Assembly (NCBI GenBank): GCA_022545745.1
Contig: JACZQL010000150.1
Span: 1-5,323, forward strand
Source of the DNA: Deltaproteobacteria bacterium
Lineage (GTDB): Bacteria > Desulfobacterota_B > Binatia > UBA9968
Direction: 5' to 3'
DNA: 5,323 bases
The notes below the pieces were generated by a model that did no database searches, had not been told where the DNA came from, and saw nothing but the letters and a program-made list of their open reading frames with translations. A program made the translations under genes and the position numbers. This document shows, piece after piece, positions 1 to 4,790 of this stretch (position 1 is its first letter; each line of letters starts with the position of its first letter).

Positions 1-108
1 CAAAGGGTTTAAAGGATCGGAAGATTTGGTCCACGAGGAATTTGGCTAAGCTGACCGTAAACCCAATAAGACCCAACCGCTGTCATTTTTCACGCTGCCC
101 TTAAAAAA
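1..108 (+). other. Left-edge region, possible C-terminus of an upstream gene
   Basis: No complete gene is visible here. One forward frame starting at base 2 is open to a TAA at 47-49 and reads as a short acidic tail (KGFKGSEDLVHEEFG). It could be the last residues of a gene that begins outside the window. The frame starting at base 3 stays open to about 104, but its translation looks unnatural. The terminator-like hairpin that follows at 109-135 fits an upstream transcript ending here. The tail is too short to identify any product, so this is a tentative reading. Confidence 0.25.
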
Positions 109-135
109 AGGGGGTGGGTTACCCTCTATTTTTTT
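109..135 (+). terminator. Probable intrinsic terminator or attenuator hairpin
   Basis: AGGGGGT (109-115) can pair with ACCCTCT (121-127) through seven base pairs, one of them G-U, around a five-base loop. After one A, a run of seven T follows at 129-135. That is the form of a rho-independent terminator on the plus strand. It may end an upstream transcript. Its right arm ACCCTC (121-126) can pair instead with GAGGGT (136-141), so a conditional terminator in the leader of the 248-682 gene is also possible. Confidence 0.5.
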
Positions 136-200
136 GAGGGTCACCCTATCAAGGTAGGAGACCCGCACCCTATTAGGAGGTTCGGTCTAATAGGGAAACG
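136..200 (+). promoter_or_regulatory. Structured leader upstream of the TPR lipoprotein gene
   Basis: CCCTATTAG (168-176) and CTAATAGGG (187-195) form a perfect 9-bp inverted repeat around a ten-base centre. Just upstream are AGGGTCACCCT (137-147), a compact dyad, and CCTA/TAGG (145-148/155-158). The core ACCCTAT occurs at 143-149 and 167-173, a relative with an extra C lies at 121-129, and the inverted form is within 188-195. The repeats could be protein-binding sites or RNA hairpins. I do not recognise a known riboswitch, and I see no convincing -35/-10 pair between here and 248. Confidence 0.4.
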
Positions 201-247
201 AGAAAATTCGACTTTCTAATTATCACCATCCAAGGAAGGAGGACGTT

Positions 248-682
248 ATGAAACACGGATCGTTTTTACTCGGATTGCTTTTTCTCTTTGTCATGTTGGG
301 AAGTGGATGTGACTCAGGCCAAAATGGGGAGGAAACCAAGACAGAGCCAAAAGCCGAAACACCCCCTGCTGAAGAAATTCCAATGCCGGCGGGAGGTGCT
401 CTTAATGCCCCGGAAGGTGCAACAGGCGCGGCGGAAAACGATGAGGGGGTCAGCCACTATGTCCAGTGCGCGGGCCACTATGCTGTGGCGCAGGAACACT
501 TTCAAAAAGCCCTCGCGGCCAATGCGGATCTGGTCGAAGCCCATTACAATCTAGCACTGGCCTTGGATAAGCTCGGAAAGCATGGAGATGCCACGGATCA
601 TTTCAAGATGGCGCTGGAGCTCGCTCCAGAGGATCCCAGGATTCGGGACTCGGCGATTCTCAAGGCGCACGTTGAGGGGTGA
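248..682 (+). CDS. TPR-repeat lipoprotein, hypothetical
   Basis: This is a small predicted envelope lipoprotein of 144 residues. It starts with a basic residue and a hydrophobic signal segment (about 5-17), then GSGC, with Cys21 as the likely lipidated residue. The lipobox is slightly non-canonical, with Gly at -3 and Leu at -4. Asp22 at +2 would favour inner-membrane retention under the E. coli rule, which may not apply here. Residues 22-66 are a low-complexity Pro/Glu/Ala linker. Residues 68-96 resemble a partial tetratricopeptide repeat, and 97-130 form a clear one (AHYNLALALDKLG...A...F..AL.L.P). TPRs mediate protein-protein contacts, so a scaffold or assembly role is inferred, but no partner is known. 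The start is supported by AAGGAGG (236-242) five bases before ATG. The gene is monocistronic by context, ending in hairpins and facing a convergent gene. A small TPR lipoprotein of this type is familiar to me from Nitrospira, by recollection only. Confidence 0.85.
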   Translation: MKHGSFLLGLLFLFVMLGSGCDSGQNGEETKTEPKAETPPAEEIPMPAGGALNAPEGATGAAENDEGVSHYVQCAGHYAVAQEHFQKALAANADLVEAHYNLALALDKLGKHGDATDHFKMALELAPEDPRIRDSAILKAHVEG

Positions 683-712
683 CCTAACCAAGAAAAGCGT
701 TTCGGCTTGAAA

Positions 713-735
713 TGTCCTCTTGTTACACAAGGACA
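713..735. repeat. Inverted repeat downstream of TPR gene
   Basis: TGTCCTCTTG (713-722) pairs with CAAGGACA (728-735), giving eight base pairs with a two-base bulge around a five-base loop. It lies between the ends of two convergent genes and directly before the stronger hairpin at 737-762. It may be part of a two-hairpin transcription end or an mRNA 3'-stabilising structure. Confidence 0.4.
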
Positions 736-736
736 G

Positions 737-763
737 CCCCGGCCCTTCAAAAAGGGTCGGGGT
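737..763 (+). terminator. Probable transcription terminator of TPR lipoprotein gene
   Basis: CCCCGGCCCTT (737-747) and AAGGGTCGGGG (752-762) form an 11-bp stem with one G-U pair and a CAAA loop. The stem is very stable, but only three T follow, so the tail is weak for a classical intrinsic terminator. It sits 55 bases after the stop at 682 and 43 bases before the end of the convergent gene, so it could limit read-through in both directions. Confidence 0.6.
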
Positions 764-804
764 TTCCAACCCAGAATCATAGGGCCCCAGCCAACAGAAT
801 CCCT

Positions 805-1128
805 CTACATTTGATCATCATCCCCGGCGGAGAGCAGTTCCGAAATCTTATTCACCACCAGGCTCGTGCCGGTGATCTCCTTTCCTAGCTGGGACTTCAT
901 AGTAAGGAGAAAATTTGCTTCCTCGTTTTCCCGGAACTCTCGTTCCAGGTAGGCCGGGATTTCCTCCACGTCTGATACTTCATCCTCGGTGAGAAACCTT
1001 TCCTTCGGAAACGACAGCTCCCTGCCGTCCTCAACTGTGAGTGTAATCGTATATTCGACCCGGTAGGTTCCCATACCTTCCCTCTTGGCTTTCACTTGCC
1101 ACTTTCTCGTTTCTTCTCTGCCTCGCAT
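805..1128 (-). CDS. Small acidic hypothetical protein
   Basis: I do not recognise this protein. As the longest reading it has 107 residues. Residues 20-33 (TYRVEYTITLTVED) look like a beta-strand or hairpin. Acidic residues dominate 45-70, and the tail ends GDDDQM. There is no signal peptide, membrane segment or cysteine, so a cytosolic location is likely. The first 18 residues are almost all charged. A second ATG at codon 19 (bases 1074-1072) has a purine-rich GAGGGAAGG just upstream and may be the true start, giving 89 residues (805-1074). The gene is convergent with the TPR lipoprotein gene and divergent from the lipoprotein gene at 1453. The long reading frame and ordinary protein-like composition argue that it is real, but the function is unknown. 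Confidence 0.55.
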   Translation of the reverse strand: MRGREETRKWQVKAKREGMGTYRVEYTITLTVEDGRELSFPKERFLTEDEVSDVEEIPAYLEREFRENEEANFLLTMKSQLGKEITGTSLVVNKISELLSAGDDDQM

Positions 1129-1138
1129 CCCACCCTAC

Positions 1139-1185
1139 TGAAGGCCCCTTGAGTTATCAAGAGTGGCGAAACGGAGTGGCCTTCA
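1139..1185. repeat. Perfect 8-bp inverted repeat enclosing a second dyad
   Basis: TGAAGGCC (1139-1146) and GGCCTTCA (1178-1185) are perfect inverted copies. They enclose CTTGA-GTTA-TCAAG (1148-1161), itself a perfect 5-bp inverted repeat. A direct repeat GAGTGGC (1161-1167 and 1174-1180) also lies inside. The site sits directly upstream of the minus-strand gene start at 1128, so it could be an operator or leader structure for that gene. It could equally be the first unit of the hairpin cluster that continues to 1341. Confidence 0.5.
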
Positions 1186-1222
1186 TCGATCGGCAATCAC
1201 CTTGTCACTTTCCTCATTTCTC

Positions 1223-1341
1223 GATAAATCCCCGTTAGGTGGAGCCCCACGGGTTTATCCACCCTCCGTAGCAGGCTACTGCGGAGGACGGGCAGCCGTG
1301 GCTTTCTGCCGCTTGCGCGCCAGAGCTTCAGCGGCGAGCGC
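1223..1341. repeat. Cluster of tandem hairpins (REP-like or structured RNA)
   Basis: This stretch lacks a convincing gene but is packed with inverted repeats. GATAAATCCCCGT (1223-1235) pairs with ACGGGTTTATC (1249-1259), 11 bp with a two-base bulge. CCTCCGTAG (1263-1271) pairs with CTGCGGAGG (1279-1287), 9 bp with one G-U. GGCAG (1291-1295) pairs with CTGCC (1306-1310). GCCGCT (1308-1313) pairs with AGCGGC (1330-1335), which competes with GCGCGCC/GGC-GA-GCGC (1315-1321/1333-1341). The base composition is more GC-rich than the flanks. It resembles extragenic palindromic repeats. A structured RNA cannot be excluded. Confidence 0.5.
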
Positions 1342-1360
1342 GAAGGTGGGTACAATTCCC

Positions 1361-1392
1361 TTGTTGAGAAGGAAGTGGAAGCCTATTATCCT
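1361..1392 (+). promoter_or_regulatory. Candidate sigma-70-type promoter for DUF3313 lipoprotein
   Basis: TTGTTG (1361-1366) is followed after 17 bases by TATTAT (1384-1389), which matches five of six bases of the -10 consensus. An overlapping alternative is TTGAGA (1364-1369, five of six bases of the -35) with TATCCT (1387-1392), also at 17 bases. Either would start transcription near 1396-1400, about 55 bases before the ATG at 1453. This is consensus matching by eye only. Confidence 0.4.
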
Positions 1393-1452
1393 TTGGCGGG
1401 CGGATATTCTTTATTCCATGTGTTTGGGATTACCATTTAAGGGGGAGCTAGT

Positions 1453-2148
1453 ATGAAGTGGCCAAGGTCACTCATTATCATTCTCGTGGTGACATTTCTT
1501 GGGGCCTGCGCTCCTAGTCAACAGGCGAGGGGGGTCAAGACTTCAGGTTTTCTGGGCGATTATTCGAAGCTTCAGCCCGGAGGCAAAGGAGATCCAGCCC
1601 TCATCTATCTTAACCCAAAGACGGATTTTAGAGCCTATGACAAATTTTTAATGGACCGAGTCACGATTTGGCGGGGGGAGAATTCTAATTTGGATGATGT
1701 GCCTGAAAAAGATCTCCACAGACTTGCTTTGCTGCTCCAAGTCAAGGTTATTAAAGCCCTTAAGAGGGAAGGATTTACGAGAGTGAAGGAACCCGGCCCT
1801 GGAGTCATGAAGATTCGCGCGGCTATTACTGAAGCCCAACAATCTAGTGTGGTGATGGACATTATCACCACTGTGGTGCCGGTGGGACGCATTTTGTCAG
1901 GCGGCAAAAAACTGGCCACGGGTACCAATTCCTTTGTGGGCAAAGCAAGCATCGAAGGGGAAATCACCAACAGCCAAACCGGTGAGGTGCTCGGTGCTAT
2001 GGTTGACCGGCGAGCCGGGGGAAAGACTTTAGAGGGGGGGATCAATTCCTGGGATGATGTGGAAAAGGCTTTTCAATTTTGGGCTGATCGATTCGGGTAT
2101 CGCATGTGCCAACTACGTGGCGGCAAGTTTTGCGTTCCGCCCGAATGA
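1453..2148 (+). CDS. DUF3313-family lipoprotein
   Basis: This is a predicted lipoprotein of 231 residues. It has a signal segment MKWPRSLIIILVVTF followed by the lipobox LGAC, with Cys19 as the lipidation site. Ala at +2 is compatible with sorting to the outer membrane. Residues 31-40 (SGFLGDYSKL), 51-70 (IYLNP..DFRAYDKFLMDRV) and 115-129 (GPGVMKIRAAITEAQ) match the pattern I know for DUF3313, a family of uncharacterised bacterial lipoproteins. A glycine-rich stretch lies at 142-165. Cys219 and Cys227 near the C-terminus could form a disulfide in the periplasm. The start is supported by GGGGGAG (1440-1446) six bases before ATG. The stop lies 24 bases before the DUF72 gene, so an operon is likely. 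No molecular function is established for the family. Confidence 0.85.
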   Translation: MKWPRSLIIILVVTFLGACAPSQQARGVKTSGFLGDYSKLQPGGKGDPALIYLNPKTDFRAYDKFLMDRVTIWRGENSNLDDVPEKDLHRLALLLQVKVIKALKREGFTRVKEPGPGVMKIRAAITEAQQSSVVMDIITTVVPVGRILSGGKKLATGTNSFVGKASIEGEITNSQTGEVLGAMVDRRAGGKTLEGGINSWDDVEKAFQFWADRFGYRMCQLRGGKFCVPPE

Positions 2149-2172
2149 TGCCCAAAAAGGTCTTCCTTAGAA

Positions 2173-2916
2173 GTGTCCGTGGCACACGTATGGGTCGGGA
2201 CCTCGGGTTGGACATACGCCAGTTGGCGAGGCGACTTTTACCCTGAGAATCTCAAAAGCCCCCACTATTTGGAATATTATGCTCGGGCGTTTCCGACGAC
2301 CGAGGTCAACTACTCCTTCTACCACCTGCCACGCCCCCAGACCTATACCAATTGGGCCAACCAGGTCCCGGAAAATTTTCTGTTTTCGGTTAAAGCCAGT
2401 CGCCTGATTACCCATAACAAACGCCTGGTCGATGTGGAGGAGGCTTGGAAGATATTTATCGACAATGCCAGTACCCTGGGAGCACAGCTTGGTCCGATCC
2501 TGCTCCAGTTCCCCCCAAGCTTCAAAGCAGACAAAAAAAGGTTGGAGGGCTTCTTCAAATTGACCAAGAGGGTACTGCGAAGGTCCCCACGCCTGGCATG
2601 CGAATTCCGTCATGAATCCTGGTTCACGAAAGAAATGTATGGGATGCTTGAAAAATACGGAGCGGCCCTCTGCATTGCCGACTCTCCCAAATATCCACGG
2701 AAGGACGTGCTCACCGCTGACTTTACGTACATCCGGTTTCACGGACGGTCTGAGTTGTTCGCCTCCCGGTATTCGGAGGAGGAATTATCCGCGGAAGCGA
2801 AGAGGATTGCACGATATCTCAAAAAGGGGATTGAGGTCTTCGTGTATTTCAACAACGATGCGCGAGGATATGCGGTGGAAAATGCCCGCATGCTCCGTTC
2901 ACTGCTGAAGGCCTAG
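2173..2916 (+). CDS. DUF72 (YecE-like) family protein
   Basis: This is a 247-residue protein with the full set of DUF72 landmarks. They are GTSGW (9-13), FYP (22-24), EVNYSFY (44-50), FSVKASRLITHNKRL (71-85), GPILLQFPPSF (107-117), EFRHESW (144-150), YIRFHGR (186-192) and VYFNND (224-229), then Asn237. The family adopts a TIM-barrel-like fold and is widespread in bacteria. Its activity is not established. There is no signal peptide, so it is probably cytosolic. The start is uncertain. GTG at 2173 lacks a good ribosome site, while GTG at 2179 has TAGAAG five bases upstream and begins just before the conserved GTSGW strand. The 24-base gap to the preceding lipoprotein gene suggests co-transcription. 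Its TAG stop (2914-2916) is also the outer end of a palindromic repeat element. Confidence 0.9.
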   Translation: MSVAHVWVGTSGWTYASWRGDFYPENLKSPHYLEYYARAFPTTEVNYSFYHLPRPQTYTNWANQVPENFLFSVKASRLITHNKRLVDVEEAWKIFIDNASTLGAQLGPILLQFPPSFKADKKRLEGFFKLTKRVLRRSPRLACEFRHESWFTKEMYGMLEKYGAALCIADSPKYPRKDVLTADFTYIRFHGRSELFASRYSEEELSAEAKRIARYLKKGIEVFVYFNNDARGYAVENARMLRSLLKA

Positions 2917-3123
2917 CAGGTTGTTGAAAAACTATTTTGGCACCTTGACAACACAGCACTCCAGGAGATCAGGGACGGCATCAGAACAGCCCGCAGGATG
3001 GTCAAAAAGGTGTCCAGCGCGACCGCAGCAAGCGAGGAGGCGGAAAGGGGTATACTCTTTCGGTACGTTGAGCCTCCCAGCGCCGCGAGAACAAAGCTGG
3101 CGGACTTTTTCAACGTCCTGCTA
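2914..3123. repeat. Palindromic intergenic repeat element (MITE- or REP-like)
   Basis: The ends are inverted copies. TAGCAGGTTGTTGAAAAA (2914-2931) matches the reverse complement of 3106-3123 (TAGCAGGACGTTGAAAAA) at 16 of 18 bases. A third, more diverged copy lies inside at 2994-3009 (CAGGATGGTCAAAAAG), facing the same way as the left end. It delimits an inner palindrome of about 130 bp. Within this, GGAGGC (3036-3041) pairs with GCCTCC (3072-3077), and GTCCAGC pairs imperfectly with GCTGGCGGAC (3096-3105). No transposase is encoded, and the reading frames across it are by-products of the palindrome. I recall very similar sequences as dispersed repeats in Nitrospira genomes. Target-site duplications are not evident. 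Confidence 0.75.
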
Positions 3124-3326
3124 TGGAAGCTTTTCAAAAAACAACAGTGGAAGATGCGAAGGGATTCTCGTAATGAGTTGCCCTTCTCGCAGAGGTTCTT
3201 GAACACTCCATTGCAACCCAACCACGGAGGATGGTAAAGTCGCTTCGCCCTTGCAGGTACCAGTTATCCACGTCCTCAAAGCAGACATTCAGAGTTCTCC
3301 AATACTTGAGGTCTCAAAGACCATAG
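3124..3326. other. Intergenic spacer between repeat element and tRNA
   Basis: I see no gene here. An imperfect hairpin joins GCGAAGGG (3156-3163) to CCCTTCTCGC (3181-3190), with a CTC/GAG extension inside. A short perfect hairpin, GGTCT-CAA-AGACC (3310-3322), ends four bases before the tRNA. A promoter for the tRNA must lie in or upstream of this stretch, but I find no convincing -35/-10 pair. Confidence 0.4.
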
Positions 3327-3404
3327 GGTCCCATCGTCTAGTCTGGCCTAGGACGGCACCCTCTCAAGGTGCAGACACGGGTTCAAATCCCGTTGGGATC
3401 ACCA
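3327..3404 (+). tRNA. tRNA-Glu (anticodon CUC)
   Basis: This is a complete cloverleaf. The acceptor stem GGTCCCA (3327-3333) pairs with TGGGATC (3394-3400), with one G-U pair. The D stem GTCT (3336-3339) pairs with GGAC (3351-3354). The anticodon stem GCACC (3356-3360) pairs with GGTGC (3368-3372) around the loop CTCTCAA. The T stem ACGGG (3377-3381) pairs with CCCGT (3389-3393) around TTCAAAT. The anticodon CTC is at 3363-3365 and reads the glutamate codon GAG. The discriminator base is A3401, and CCA is encoded at 3402-3404. The four-base variable loop is normal for this isoacceptor. Confidence 0.95.
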
Positions 3405-3439
3405 ATCTTTTCCTGCCATTCATTTAACCCAAGAGGAAC

Positions 3440-3462
3440 GACCACCCGGGGGCTGTCTTTTT
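3440..3462 (+). terminator. Weak terminator candidate after tRNA-Glu
   Basis: GAC (3440-3442) pairs with GTC (3455-3457), and CC/GG pairs lie inside, across a two-base mismatch and a G-rich loop. A run of five T follows at 3458-3462. The stem is poor. In competition, CCACCCG (3442-3448) is perfectly complementary to CGGGTGG (3492-3498), so the region may instead form a longer leader structure before the downstream gene. This is a low-certainty call. Confidence 0.3.
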
Positions 3463-3559
3463 CCTGGCGTGATCAATCGACCTCAGGCCTTCGGGTGGAA
3501 CGGCAGTGGAAGGAATTTGTTCGAGGAAAAGCCTTACCCGGTGGCCGGTCGGAGGAGCC

Positions 3560-4675
3560 ATGCAAAAGAGAACCTTTCATGATGGTGCCCAGGACGGATT
3601 GGAAGCGCTCGAAGCCCTAGACCCTGAAAAGGTGCATACCTTTTCGGACCTTCTGATGGCGATGAAAAAAACCGCTTTTGGTGGGCGACGGCTAGGGGAG
3701 GCCTTCGAAACCTTGAAACTCATGGTGGAGGACCCGGACTGTTTTGTGGTGTTGACGCTCTCGGGCGCAATGACCATTGCAAAAATGGGCAAAATCATCA
3801 GCACCATGATTGATCGGGGAATGGTCCAGGCCGTGGTCTCGACCGGTGCCCTCATGGCCCATGGCATGAGTGAAGCCGTCGGTCAAACCCATTATAAATA
3901 CCAACCTTCCATGAGCGATGTGGAACTGTTTGAAAAAGGCTATAATCGGGTCTATGACACTTTGGAAATGGAGCTCAACCTCAACCATGTAGAGCATGTG
4001 GTTGGGGAAACCCTTAAGCGTTTGGATCCTCATCAACCCCTTTCTTCCGAACTCCTGACGAGAGAATTGGGAAGAACTCTGGCGAACGATTTTGAGGGCC
4101 CAGGGATTTTAAAAAGCGCTTTCCTCAAAAATGTGCCTGTGTACATTCCAGCCTTTACTGACTCGGAATTAGGACTGGATATCTCGATCTGGGCAATGGA
4201 GCACAAACGATCTTCTGACCAGGAACTCGATGCCAATCCAGTCCGGGACCAAGATGTCTGGAGGAATTTGCAAGCCCACCATCCAGCCTTTAATCCGTTT
4301 CTTGATCTCAACAGCTACACTGGACATTTGTTAACAGCCAAACGGCTTGGGATTTTTACGATTGGCGGGGGTGTGCCTAGGAATTGGGCTCAACAAACTC
4401 CTCCCTACATCGAAATTCTGAACCTTCGGATTGGGACCAAAATTCCCCCACCCCGGTTTCAGTATGGAGTGCGAGTTTGCCCCGAACCGGATTACTGGGG
4501 TGGACTCAGTGGCTGCACCTATCAGGAAGGAATTTCATGGGGGAAATTCATACCTCCCCATGAAGGAGGGCGGTTCGCAGAGGTTCTCAGCGACGCCACA
4601 GTGGTTTGGCCTCTCCTGATGATGGGGCTTTTGGAGGAGAGGTCTCCTCAGACAACAGATACCCAACCAGCGTAG
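3560..4675 (+). CDS. Deoxyhypusine synthase-family protein
   Basis: This 371-residue protein belongs to the deoxyhypusine synthase (DHS) family. Eukaryotic and archaeal members use NAD and spermidine to move an aminobutyl group onto a lysine of eIF5A/aIF5A. Bacteria normally lack eIF5A, so bacterial homologues are expected to act on another acceptor. A polyamine product such as homospermidine is a reasonable inference. Family landmarks are LTLSGAMTIAKMG (66-77), VSTGALMAHGMSEA (93-106), FTDSELGLDI (199-208), TIGGGVPRNW (267-276) and ISWGKF (325-330). Lys329 in SWGK corresponds to the lysine that forms the enzyme-substrate imine in human DHS. The histidine-rich segment after GGGV in the eukaryotic enzyme is replaced here by PRNW. 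The start is ATG 3560, with GGAGG (3551-3555) four bases upstream. The frame is open back to a GTG at 3506, but that extension looks non-coding. There is no signal peptide, so the protein is cytosolic. Confidence 0.9.
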   Translation: MQKRTFHDGAQDGLEALEALDPEKVHTFSDLLMAMKKTAFGGRRLGEAFETLKLMVEDPDCFVVLTLSGAMTIAKMGKIISTMIDRGMVQAVVSTGALMAHGMSEAVGQTHYKYQPSMSDVELFEKGYNRVYDTLEMELNLNHVEHVVGETLKRLDPHQPLSSELLTRELGRTLANDFEGPGILKSAFLKNVPVYIPAFTDSELGLDISIWAMEHKRSSDQELDANPVRDQDVWRNLQAHHPAFNPFLDLNSYTGHLLTAKRLGIFTIGGGVPRNWAQQTPPYIEILNLRIGTKIPPPRFQYGVRVCPEPDYWGGLSGCTYQEGISWGKFIPPHEGGRFAEVLSDATVVWPLLMMGLLEERSPQTTDTQPA

Positions 4676-4790
4676 CAGGCTTTTTGGAGAAAACCCCTGG
4701 TCTGACTGCCTCTATCAGGAGCACGATTTTGAAACCTTGGATAATGTTTAAGATTGACACGCCCGTCACGGTGACACACACTAGGCTTGC
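4676..4790 (+). promoter_or_regulatory. Intergenic region with TTGACA box and palindromic operator-like site
   Basis: TTGACA (4754-4759) is a perfect -35 hexamer, but the bases 17 downstream (CACACT, 4777-4782) are a poor -10. Between them lies GTCAC-G-GTGAC (4765-4775), a perfect 5-bp dyad. TGACAC occurs twice in direct orientation (4755-4760 and 4772-4777). Transcription from here would start close to 4789, almost at the ATG of the DsbA-like gene, which bears on the choice of start codon. Another TATAAT-like hexamer, GATAAT (4740-4745), has no matching -35. No clear terminator for the DHS-like gene is visible. Confidence 0.3.

Noticed and set aside
1234..1240. GTTAGGT, which fits the integron attC core pattern GTTRRRY
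   Set aside because: No matching RYYYAAC partner lies at the right distance, and there is no cassette-like ORF or integrase. The surrounding hairpins are better explained as a repeat cluster.
1163..1456. 97-residue forward reading frame
   Set aside because: It runs through the hairpin cluster, its translation is rich in Arg/Ala/Ser of palindrome origin, it has no good ribosome site, and it overlaps the start of the well-supported lipoprotein gene at 1453.
1635..2045. 136-residue reverse reading frame
   Set aside because: It is antisense to the DUF3313 lipoprotein, which has a signal peptide, lipobox and family motifs.
2145..2150. ATGATG overlapping the stop of the lipoprotein gene, as a start for DUF72
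   Set aside because: It is not in the DUF72 reading frame. The GTG codons at 2173 or 2179 are.
2167..2742. 191-residue reverse reading frame
   Set aside because: It is antisense to the DUF72 gene, whose conserved motifs fix the coding strand.
2913..3221. 102-residue reverse reading frame, and forward frames at 2921-3202 and 2998-3237
   Set aside because: All lie within or across the palindromic repeat. Open frames on both strands are expected from such an element, and none has protein-like features or a ribosome site.
3506..3559. GTG at 3506 as start of the DHS-like protein
   Set aside because: ATG 3560 has a clear GGAGG ribosome site, and the extra 18 residues do not look like part of the family.
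4634..4649. GAGGAGA/TCTCCTC inverted repeat as terminator of the DHS-like gene
   Set aside because: It lies inside the coding sequence and has no T-run after it.
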